Shown one piece after another: positions 35,701 to 47,700 of a DNA stretch of 64,000 bases. The notes under the pieces were generated by a model. That model was not told the origin of the DNA and did not search any database. It worked only from the letters and a program-made list of their open reading frames with translations. The stretch comes from Diploscapter coronatus. Lineage: Eukaryota > Nematoda > Chromadorea > Rhabditida > Rhabditidae. The stretch spans positions 58,047,249-58,111,248 of the forward strand of contig OZ038423.1 in the NCBI GenBank assembly GCA_964036155.1. The letters run 5' to 3'. Positions within the stretch are counted from its first letter, which is position 1; every line of letters begins with the position of its first letter. A program made the position numbers and the translations under genes.

Positions 35701-38700
35701 AGGTCTGTAGTCGGATGATAACGCGTCTGGATTTAATCTTTTATCTGAAGGATATGAAGTTTGAATCCTACGTCATCATTTTCATTTTGCAAAAATCCTA
35801 TTTAATCTGGCTTTTTGGTGGTAATGCTCTATTGTGGCAACGAGGCGAAAATAGACGAAAGGAGCTTTATTTTTCTTATTTGGGCTCAGAATTAGATATT
35901 AGATTACAGAAGTGTGCATTTAAGATACGAGAAGAAAACAATAAGACCCGATGAATACAATAGAAGCCAAAAATAAGTAAAACGTGGCTTATTTTACGAA
36001 AGCTTGGAGGTTCAATCTATTTTTGAATTTCCTAGAGGAACATTTTTTTCGATTTTTTCATGTAATTTTAAAATTTTCTGTGACAAAGAATGATCGTTTA
36101 TTGAAAATTGCCAAAAATGTGGTTAGTCACGCAATTTCAACCCGAAAGAACTAATTAGTCAATGTCAATGTCGTTTGACCAAATGTCTTACCATTCGGCT
36201 AATGCGGTTAACAAAATTAAAACACGTAATTTGGGTTAGCAGATCGGAATTTTCTCATTTCTCAGAACTCCTTAACTCAGTGATCAAGTATGTAGTTTTA
36301 AAACAGACTCGGGTATTTTAAAGAACTACCTTTAAGGTAAATTGAATTAGCTGAGAGCATAATTTTATTTACCCTGAATGGCAGGTCGGAAGAAGAGAAT
36401 TTCGTGGTTTGTTTGTATCAGGTCAAAGTGTGCGTGCACGTCTGTCTAAATCGGTTAAAAATGATTGATAGGGAAAAAATTTACTGGAGTAAGAAAAAAT
36501 AAATTTATCTTATCATGACCAATTTTGTCTGGGTTAAGTGAGCGAAAACCCGAAGTGAAAAGAACGATATGATGATGAGAATTGATATAATGCAATCGAC
36601 GATAAGTCATTGACAAATGATTAATTATCGAAGGTGTCCTCCATTTGATATGATAAGGAGAAAAGAACTGATAAAAAGTGATAGTCTGATCATGGCTGCT
36701 AATGAAAATCATAGTTTCCTATTTTGATAGAATATTTTCCGGAATCGATATCTTTGGAATTTTATTCGGCAATTAACATTTTAAAAAGAAATTTAGCAAG
36801 TTACATTTTAAATTTGATTTCTTTAGTAAAATTAGCATATTTTGAAAAATCGTAAAAATTTTCAGGAAGCCATCGAAAAAGACGAATTCAGCGAGGAGCT
36901 TCGTACGCAGTGGATTCAAATCAGGGAGAAGAGGAAGAAACGTCGTGAGGAACGACGCAAGCGGAAATCGGAGCACGAGGTTGGAATTTTTTTCTTTTTA
37001 ATTTATGCTAATTTTTCAAAATTTTCAGGCCCGTAAAGAAGCTCGTCGTGCTAGTCGTCCGCGAAGGCGCAACGGCAAGAAGCGAGCCAAGGAGCGCAAG
37101 AAGAAGAGAGAGGTCGGTTTTTTGAATTTTTTTAGTCAGCTTTACCTCCTAATTTTTCCTAAGATATCATCTCGACCTCCTAAATTTGTCATTGAAAATC
37201 ACTCCTACCCCCTAAATTTTTCTAAACTTTCAAAAATCAGGCCCCTAAAGTAGTTTCCCTGAATTTTCGATCTCTGAAACTAGGCTCTGTTTAGTTTTCA
37301 CCCTGATTGCAAAAAGCGCGCTTTTTCTGCATGTTTTCAATGAAATTGCCTCTTTCTTCTCTGAATCACTGTAATGCAATTTTACTTGCCGGGCCGTTGC
37401 AAAATTTAACGAATTGAAAATGCAATTTTTGCACTCGAAATCCAATTTATCCCCATATATGGACTCTGAACTTTTCCCACTATACTAAAAAACTGAAAAT
37501 CTCTTTTCAAATTACCCAAATTGATATCCAATCTGACTTTAATCCCTATCTCTCAACATTGGAACTTTTCGATCCCCATTTATGGAAGTTCCCTCCCTTT
37601 CCTTTCTCGACGAGAATGCTCTCCTACTTTGATGCCTGCATCCTCTGCGTCTCTGACTAGTCGGCTGTCACTTACCCTAATTGCCACTCTACTCTCTGCT
37701 TCTTTTCCCCCATACTATTTCCTTATGACTCTAGCCCTCTGTGCTCTTAAACGGACACCACTCTCCCAATGGCGAGATATCGATTTTTGGAAATAGTAGG
37801 ATAAAAGACGCAGAGAAAGAAATCATTTTGAAGGCCACCCCTCGGAGTGAGCGCGAGCGCGCGTACTTTCTACTATTTCGTCCTGCTTTTTCTTTCCAAT
37901 TGGATTTCAACGGTTTTAGGAAATTCCTAGTCTAAATATCAGGCGTAAAATCTGGCCCATTGCTAACCTTTTAAAAAGGATTCTAAGAAAATTTAGCATT
38001 GGAGCGCATTTTACGTGGGAATATGTATTTTAATTACTTGTTCTTTCGATAGAATAGCATAAAAATGCTATAATGCGAACGTATTTTTCTTTATAACTTT
38101 CACTCTTTCGTCCATAATCTGACCAGCTATTATAGTCTCATTTTAGTGAGACAGAAGAAGAAAGAAGAAACAGTATGAGAATCGAGGAGAGTGGAAAAGA
38201 GCGAGAGTAAAACAGACTAGTCCACTCGGGCCGAGATGCATTTTCACACAGAGATTTTCCCTTTTCATCGACCGTTCTCTGCGTCTTTTCTCTAACCTTC
38301 TAAGTTCTTCCTTTCTACACTACTCCTTCCCTTTTTCTCTGACGATCTCTATTTTCTATAGAATTTCTTTCTTATAAATTTCACTTGACGAAATCTAGCA
38401 GCGTCGACTACAATCTATCCATTATTTCGATTGAGGGATATTCGTGTAAAACGTACTTGAAAAGGGGCAGGATTTTTTATTTTCCCTTCGCTTTTTGTGT
38501 TCGGCTCAAGGACATTTTTCGTCTTTCTTAGCTCAATGCTCTCTCTTTTCGCTTGATTATTTACCCCTTGTAAACACCGTCTGCGATAGGGAAATTGATC
38601 TCTTTTTAGAGTTCATTTTATTTTCTAAACTTTTTCTGCTGAAAATCAATCCCTTTCCAGTTCTTTTTGCCAAATTCCAAACTTCAAATAAGCGGAAATA

Positions 38701-41700
38701 TTTTAGTTTATAGTTTATGCGCCGTTCTGTAATTACATATCTTTAGAGAACTTAGAAAGTGCTGATCTTCACCAATTTTTCTTCGAATAGATCATTTACA
38801 AGGTTTTAAAGATCTCATTTTTATACGGAAAAGCTGATCTTTGTCAAGAATCTATGAGAAAAATCATTGATACCCCTCTAGATCATGAGAAACTTTCATG
38901 TAACTTTTCGAATCATTCATCAAAAATTGAGAAAGACCTTTAGATCTTGAGAATTTTTTTTTTTCAAACTTTTCAAGTCATCTGTAAAAATTGGACGAGA
39001 CTACACTAAACCCTGAGAATTTCCCTCCCAATCTTTCGTTCGTCCATAAATATTTATATTTCCCTTCAATATGACGCTCGCTAGCGCGCTCTTCCCATGA
39101 ATATTGCACGCGCACACCACACGCTCTGCAGTATTTATTTTCACTTTTTTTATCTCTCCTTTTTTCTAACTCTCTTCTAAACCTCTGATTATTTCTTTTT
39201 ATCTCTCACTTTCTACTTTTCCTTTTCTTTTCCCCTCTCCAATTATATCTAGTCATTTTTCGCCTCCTCTCTGTGTACAGGCGTCCTCGATTTTTTCCAG
39301 GGAAAATCGACCGCTTTTCCGATCTTTCGTTCGATTTTCTGTCTCTTTAAAAATCTCTTTCTGATTTTCTTCCGAATCTCTTGCTATTTCTTCTTTCTCT
39401 CTATCCTTTTCTTTCTTTCTCTCTCACCTTTCACTTTTCGGCCCACTGCGTGTGTCCGCCTATTATGCATTCATTCGCTTTCACATACAGGATCGCGCGC
39501 AGATCGAGAAATGCTAAAATAGCACAGAAAAACTTGAGAGACGAAAAAGAATCAGAATCTAGATTTCTGCGTCTCTTCCCCTCTTATTTTACAACACTAT
39601 TTCTAGGCTTTACAAAATCACGTAACTAATAGTATTTCAATTATCTCAGCCTGTTTTCAAGAAAAAAAAACACTTTTCCCATTTGGCTTCTGGCAAAAGG
39701 GCTCTTCCTTATTCTCTATTTTCCTCTGCTTCCCTAAAATCTCTCGTTGATCCCTTTCTTTCTCTTCCTCTCTCTCGCCCTTTCTTTACATTTCGTCTCA
39801 AGTGCGTGTCACTCCGTTTTTAATCCAATGCAATTTTTCCCCCTCGTTCTTTCGGTTTTTTCTCATTTTGAGAGGGGATCTTTTTCCAAATTGAATTTTC
39901 TTCGAGAAGATAAGTCTAGGCAATGTTCAGATCTTTTATTTTTATAGAAGATTTTATTTTACAAAATATAGAAGATCTCCTGAAAATTGAGTTTTTCTCA
40001 ACAATTTGTAATTTTTCAGAAAATTTCTTCAAATGATGACCTTCTACAAAAACCATCAAAGAAATATCTAATTTTCTCAATAACTATCCATTTTCAAGAA
40101 ACCCCCACTTTTCCCACTAATACGGACCTAGGTCCTATCATCTTAGACGCAGGCTATTTATGATTATTCCCTGATAAGCCATATGGGAATGAATCTTTTA
40201 TTGCCGCGAAATTAGCCGCTGAGCATTCTGTCTAAGAAAGAAGTTGTTATCGAGCGCATTTTATGTGGCGAGAGGGCACGATACTTTGAATTCCTACGCA
40301 AATAAATGGCAGTCTTATCATTTCAGCTATCAGTATCAAATAGAGAAGTAAAGAGTAGAACCTACCTATGAAAATCGTCTTTTCTCTCTCTTATATTCCT
40401 TTACTATTTTTCTTTCTTTTCTCTGCTTCTTTAGCTCCTCCAAGTTTATTCTTTCTCTCTCTCTTCTTTGCTCTCACCCCCCTCGAATCGTTGACAACAC
40501 GCCAAATATTTGCGCTTCATTCTTATGTTGGCTAAACGCAAACCTCCTATCGACTAGCCGTGTGCAGCGGTCGCGTCGCGGCTTTAAAAAATATCCATTC
40601 GATCTTTAACCGTTCTATGCGTAAATTGTGTTGTTTTAAATGTCACCCTGATCAGGCTTTTAGTCGAAAATGCATTAGAGTTGAGTTCTGAGAAATGCGA
40701 TTTCCTCAATTTAGGGTTTTCAGAATTAGATGACCATTTTCTGAAAGGATTTGGATTAGATTTTTGGAGAGTTCAGACTAAGGAGCAAACTTTAGGGTTT
40801 CTAGGAGATAGGTTTAAATTTAGTTCGAAAAAAACCCTGAAGATCAACTTTCTCCTGGCAAGAATAGTGCAGTTTTCATAGATTCGTGATCTTTCCTATA
40901 AAAAAAATAGGCGAATGAGAAATTTCCAGACGCTCTTTCGAAACGTAGACTTGATCTATTGATATTCTTTCGCAGACGCAGTTCGGATTTAAGTCAGGAC
41001 TTTCTTACCATCTATCATATATTCTTATCAACTCTATCTATGACCTACTATTAATCAAATCTGCATATATTTGCGAAGACTCCATAACCGATTTCGGCTC
41101 TTTTTCTATGTATTTTTGGGTATATCGGAAAGGTACCCCAAGCGCCAATTTAGACAATTGTACCTTTATGGCATAGAGCTGGTAGGAAAATTGAGTTCCT
41201 TATTCACTGGGTTTGGGGGTTTCTTTTTCGAGCTACCTATTTTTGAGCATGACTCGGATGTTTTTTCTAGGTCTGTGTTGAAATGTAGACTTGGTCTGTT
41301 GACGCTCGCGCTGTCTCGCGATTTCCTTTTTCCCCTCTTCTTCTCTGAAAAACGCTCGTCCGTTTTACCCACTTAACCTTTGAGTATCGAGGGCTGAGAT
41401 CCCCCAAGACTTACGCAACTTTCTCTATATTGACTCAATGGGTTGGGAGTTAATTTTGGCGACGCACAAAGTTAAGCACACAAAAATCAGTTAGAACTCC
41501 ACAGTATAGCATACATATAGCGTTTTTATTTGAAGTCGTAATTATATCTCATCATTTCTCCAAACTAAAGTTTTTTTTCATTAAAAGAACCAAAAATGTG
41601 TTGCCATGATTTCTCTAAACTATAATTTCTTTCTCTGTACAAATATTTGAAATTTACATCCTTCCTAAAAATCAATGAAAACGTTAGAATTTAACCTTGG

Positions 41701-44700
41701 CTCGATCACAAGTTTTCTTGTCATTGATAAAATTTCTCTGATTGGATTTTTCCGAGACGCGTCTTCTCTATTTTCAATGATCAACTTTCGCCGTCCTCCC
41801 TCCGAGAAACTATCAAATTTCACGTTTTCGATTAACTTTTTCCCATGAACCAGAGGGGATTAATTTTGTTTATTTGAAATTGGAGACCTCGAATCATACG
41901 GAAACCATTGTTTAATTTTATAGAAAAATGTATATACCTGAAATATATACCCGCGTCTTAATTTAGTACCTGAATTATGCTCAAACTTGTTGCATTTATG
42001 CCTGAATCATAATACCTGAAGCTATTCAATTGGATTCACACTTGTTAAACTTATTCCCGATCCATACCTGTAAAATCTCTGAATCATAAGACCCCGTCAC
42101 ACCCTAACACACTGAATATAAAATAGACGCGTCATTTTTTACACTTCTTCCATTCTTTTCATGGAATACGACGATTTATCACTAAATCACTAAGCTCTAC
42201 TATCACTCATTTTTTCCATATGACTTCATAATGCGATTAGAGGTTTGGGAAAATATCGCAGCGTTAATTCCCTTCTTCTCTTGATCCAGAATTTTTGGAG
42301 CTTGATTTTTGGGAAAATGCTAACTCTTTCCTTTCTTACAATAACTTATCTTAAATGTTTTCAATTTTTTTTATAGGAAAACATCTGATCTTCATTCAAT
42401 CTCCTTTATTAGAACATCGTGTCGTCTAAAATCGATATATTTGATGAAATTCAACAATTATCGATTTTTTTCCGAAAAGGGTAGAATTTGGAAATTTCAG
42501 CGCGCTGCCCGCAGTCGAGCGGCGTCGGTGGCGAGAATGATGAAGAGTCCGGGCATCGGGCCCTCAGCGACCACAGCCACGGCTCCCCAGGTCCTCGTCC
42601 CCTCTGTCTCAGGCCCCACTTCCCACACTCCTCCTGGCCTACTGCCAATTCAGGTAAGAGAATTCTCAATTAGGGCATTTTTACTGACTTTGGAAAATCT
42701 TCTAGGTTTGGAAGCGACATTTATGACTTATTAAATGCAAATCAATGAGCTTATCATGAAGCCATTTCGAAGTTCATCCATTTTTGTTAGTGACAGGATT
42801 TATAAAATGACGAGACTCATTGGTTTTAGAGGAACCGTCTTAAAAGTTCTTAGTTTTGAAAGTGAAATAGGTTTGCATTGCAAGAAATAGTGAAATTTTC
42901 AAATTTTGGGAATTTAAATGATGTATGATTTCAATTCAGCCACCCATGAACGATGCACAGATGCCAACAAATTTGGCGCCAATTATGCTCGGCGAAAAGC
43001 GACCCGCCTCGGGACATCCGGGTCCCAGCCCTTCGCCGGTCAAAACCGCCAAGTTGGATCCGGAAATTTACAAGTAAGCCGCTTTTTATTCTCTATCCTT
43101 TTTGTTAAAACTAAAAAGAACATGGTTTCTAGCATAATTAGCCGATCCTCATTTAAAGTTGAAGCTTTTTTGAAAATGAACTTTCTGAGCCTAAGGCTAG
43201 TGATCTTCATTATAATTTCGTGAAGATCAGGTTCCAGAAATGAAACACTCCATTTTTGGTAATCCGACATTCAAAAGGACCCACTTTCTCTTCTTTTGCA
43301 TTTGTGAGAAGTCCACCGCCCTTTCCTTTTTCTTTTGCAAGTTGAATGTAGGATTAGGATAAACTTTGCTTTGTAAAAAACGGGGGAAACGTTTCCGCAA
43401 TTTGGTGAGCCAGGAAAAGTTGACGCAAAACCGCACAAAAAGCAAAGTTTTGTGTTTCAAGCTAGCAGTTTTTAGAATGAGCAATGAAATCACGAAGTGT
43501 AAATTTGATCTTTAGAATAGTCTTTGAAAAAATTAAAAACTAATAATTTGAGGAACGGCATCATCGGTATCGCAAAATCCAGTTCCGGCACCCCGCCGGT
43601 GGTTAGAACTCCGCTTTCTCACGAGTCCGTCAAACCGCATACAACTTCAGCGGAATGTAAGTTCATTTTTACTATTTATAAAAGATAATATCCCAACTCG
43701 TTTAAAATATTTAAATTCCTATGCTTTAACATAGAATGAGATTTATTTTTTATCCTAAAATAATGATTTTAAAAATATTTTTACTTTTCTATATATTGCG
43801 ATTTTCATTTCTGCTCTCTGGATATTTCCGCCGTTTTCTCACGACTTGTGCTGTGCATTATTATACAAAGAGGAGGTCTGACTGACTTTCTGCTCGAATG
43901 CGAAAAAGCAAGATCGAGTTTGCGCTCCATTGTCAATTCTGGATTCTCTCATTTTCTCGTACTATTTCTCTTTCTCTAGGTCTTTAATTTATTCATACTA
44001 CTTCGTCTTTCTTTTTCTCTACTCCTATTTTATTCATACCTTGCTCCGACCCTCATACATTTTTCATCAGCTCCCCTCTTTATATATTCCCCTCTTTCCT
44101 ACTTTCGGACCCAAATAACATTTCCCCTTCCTTTCACCAAATAAGGAGAACTCTGAACAAAATAAACATAGGAAAGTGTTGCAACTCGGAAAATCTTTAT
44201 CCCCATGCGGTCTTGCAACTTTCGAAAATTTGCCACTGCAGTTGCGATTTTTTCTTGCAAATCTGATCCCATGTTAAAACAGAATATTAAACATAGGCTG
44301 AAATAAATTAAAATTAAAATCACCATAGTAAATGCCAAGATTTAATGAAAGGGGAAATTAGATCGATTTTGCAAGTTTATTGGACTTCTTGGGAAAGCGT
44401 AGATCTTCAGAAATAATGAAAAGACGTAATTTTGCGCATTTTCTCCCCTCTTCCATTATATCTCAATGGCTCTCAAATAGTCATCTTCGTCGTGTCCCTC
44501 TTTTTACTTTCAAGAGCCGCACCCCCTTCGCATTTCCAAGAATAATTAGAATTCTCCCCTTCTCTAACTCTCTTCCAAGTCCTCTATATTTCTTTCTTTT
44601 TTCAATACTATCTATCCGGATATGACCGTTTCAAGAATTTTGAGCGCACTAAAGAGAACAAACTAGAAAATTTGAAAAGAGCTAACGAATAAAAAGTTTA

Positions 44701-47700
44701 AAATCTCAAAATTTCAGCTTCCCACCCCTCAGACCCAGGCCACAGAATCGCGTCCGCAAGAGCCACACCCCTTTCCTCATTACCACCCTCTGCGGCGTCG
44801 CTGTTCATCAATACTAATGCGCCGGGTATAAAAATGCTTAAGCATGACAAAAAAATCTAAAATTTGATATTTTGTTTCAAAATCTTAAAAAAGAAAAACA
44901 TTTTGTTCAATGAAAAATAGTTGACACATATTTCTTTCAGTGGAAAAATTCAGGAATCCAAGGAATCTTTGAAGAAATAAAATATAAAATTTAAAATTGC
45001 AGGCTCCCAACCCCAACCTACGGCAGAACTTCTTCAGCAGTTGGCAGCTGCCGCAGCAGGTCAGGGCCCGCACCCAGCTGGCTCCATCGATCCTTTGAGA
45101 TTGCTGAATGGACACCCCGCGCTCGCGCAATTCACTGCTGGTAAGATTTTCTTTGAACTTGTAACGAATGGACTTGCTTAGAAAACCTTGGATTTATTGA
45201 TTGAAAAACTTCAATTTTCGATAGATAAATTGAATTGTATGCAAAGAGAGCTGAATTTTTGCTGTCCATCTTGACGTTCTAATGAAAAACTAGGAATTTT
45301 ATGTGAAAATATCGATTTTTCAGGCTCACTGACCGCAGGCGCAAATCCATTTTTGGCAGCGGCTTCGACTACGGGCGGACTTCCGCTGTTCAATCCACAA
45401 ATGTTTCTACAGAGTCAGGCTCAGGTACGATTTTTACTATTTAAAAAATCCCTTAAAAGTGACTTCATAATTTTTTCCTCCCAAAAACCTAATTATAATA
45501 TGGAAAAATTTGAAAAATCAGGTTCAAATAGGTGCTCATCTAGAAATCAATTTTATTCGTACTTTTCAAATCGGGCTTGAATCGTAAAAATTTCGTGTTT
45601 ATTTAGCTGAAACTTTGATTATTTTTTTTTAAATACTCTGCAATTATACGTGGAGAAATTGCAAAATCAGTCATATTGACGCAAAATTATGGAAATTCGT
45701 GGATAAAATTGTGTATTTGCGCACCTGCCTCTTGACTAATAATCAACCACCTTTCCTTTCATTCCCGCAAAGGCTTAGAGCTTAGGAATTACAATTTCGT
45801 CATACCACCTGGTATAATTTTCGACTTTTCCCATATTTTAATCACAGGCTAATTTATCATATATCGTATCCCTTATAATTGAAGTCTTTTGCTCTAAATC
45901 AGATTAGCTGCGCCGTAGCAGAGACGGTTTAGACTCTTATCCTTTAGCGCATAGGAGATAATCCCTTGAATACGAATTGTCTCGGGCTCTATAATTGTCC
46001 GGTCTACATTTCAGATAACTGCTAGATTTATTCATTCTCAGACCTGAAAATCTGCATTTCAATTTTGTGAAAGCTATATTAGTTAGGTCTAAAATTCCCA
46101 TATTTAAATCTTAAATTCAAAATGTCGTATCTAAACTGAGTTTGTACTTTATTCCTCACACACCTGTGATATTTCTAAATTGAAGACTATTTTTCGAAAG
46201 TCTTTAAAATCTTAATCCGGATATATGATTAATCCATTAGAAAAATATCACATACGCACATAAATTTATTTTTCAAAAACAATCCGTAAATGTTTGATTT
46301 TGGAACTTTGAATTTTAAACCAGGAAATGATGAACAAATTCAGCAAAATGGGGACGTTATTTTATTTTTTAAAAATGATGATGGTTTAGAAATGCATGGA
46401 CATATTATTATTTTATGTAGTTTGCTTTTGCCATATTTTGCAAGACATGCTTCAGAAATGTCAAAAGCATCCACTTTCGCTGAAAATGAGGGTCACTTTC
46501 TTTCGTCGACGAGCATATTTATGCGCACTATAATACATTCCGGGAATATTATCTTTCATACATGCGCTATTTTATGACATATCATAGTCACATCCATTAA
46601 ATATGAAATTTTATGGAAGCTGCACATTTTCATATTTTGACCTTCAAAATAATATTAAAATATGCATTTCTTTGGTATTTTAAACGTTTTGCGATGCAAA
46701 ATAATGCGCTCCTGCTAAAAATCAAAATCGGAAATTAGTTTATTTCAAATTCCAATTTCCAAAATAGAAAAACATGGGATTATATCTGGTTACGTCAAAA
46801 CCATAAATATATCAAAATATTAAAATTCTCATTTATTTTATAACAATTCGTCGTTTCATAAACCCAGACAATATAGAAAAATTTCAGCAACTTCAACAAG
46901 TTCAACAGGCCTCCCAGAGCAGTCAACAGGCTTCAGGTAGAGTTTTGAAAAAAAAACACCTATTAAAATCTAAAAATCTACCTTTTCCAAATTCAATATA
47001 ATTTTTTTAACAAGGTTTCAAAGAAAGCATCTTTTTGAAAGACCAATTTTTAAAAATAAATTCTATAAAGCTCAAATTTGAAAGATAAAAAATTAAAAAG
47101 TAAATTTAAGCGATGATTCAACAAGCGGCATTGAACGCAGCGGTGGCACAGCATCTTCCGGCCGGCCTGCAGTTCCCGTCCAACGCTGCACTCGGCTCAC
47201 AGCTGGCTGGCGCTGCACTCCTTGGATCCCAGAATGCTGCCAATGCTGCAGCCAGTAGCATGGCCAATAAGGTCATTTTTATTTTCCAGAAATTTTACCA
47301 CAGTAAAAATGTTTTTTTTTTACGATCTTTTATTCGGAATTTTTATTTTGCTAACAAGTTACGAGATATTTAAAAATTTGTATCAATTTTTATACGTAAG
47401 ATATTGTAATTATTCTTTCTACGTTTTTAGTGAAACAAACATGTGATTATAAAGTTGCAATTTTGTAAAATAATTCTCAAATTTTCAGAAACCCGGACGA
47501 TGGTGCGGCATGCACGTGAAGATCGCTATGCAAATTGACGAGCACAAGAAACAGCTGGCTAAACAGGGACAACTTGCTCAGGTAGACATTAAAAAAAAAA
47601 AAAATTTTTAAACAAAAAATGTCTATTTTATCATTTTTAAATACTAAAATGCCTATTTGACGAATTTTCAGCATCCCGGTCCATCATCAGCCCATCCCTC

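Noticed and set aside
44099..44338. Minus-strand ORF with a hydrophobic N-terminus in intron 18 of the AUTS2-like gene.
   Set aside because: AT-rich hydrophobic ORFs of this size occur by chance; no acceptor, partner exon or known motif.
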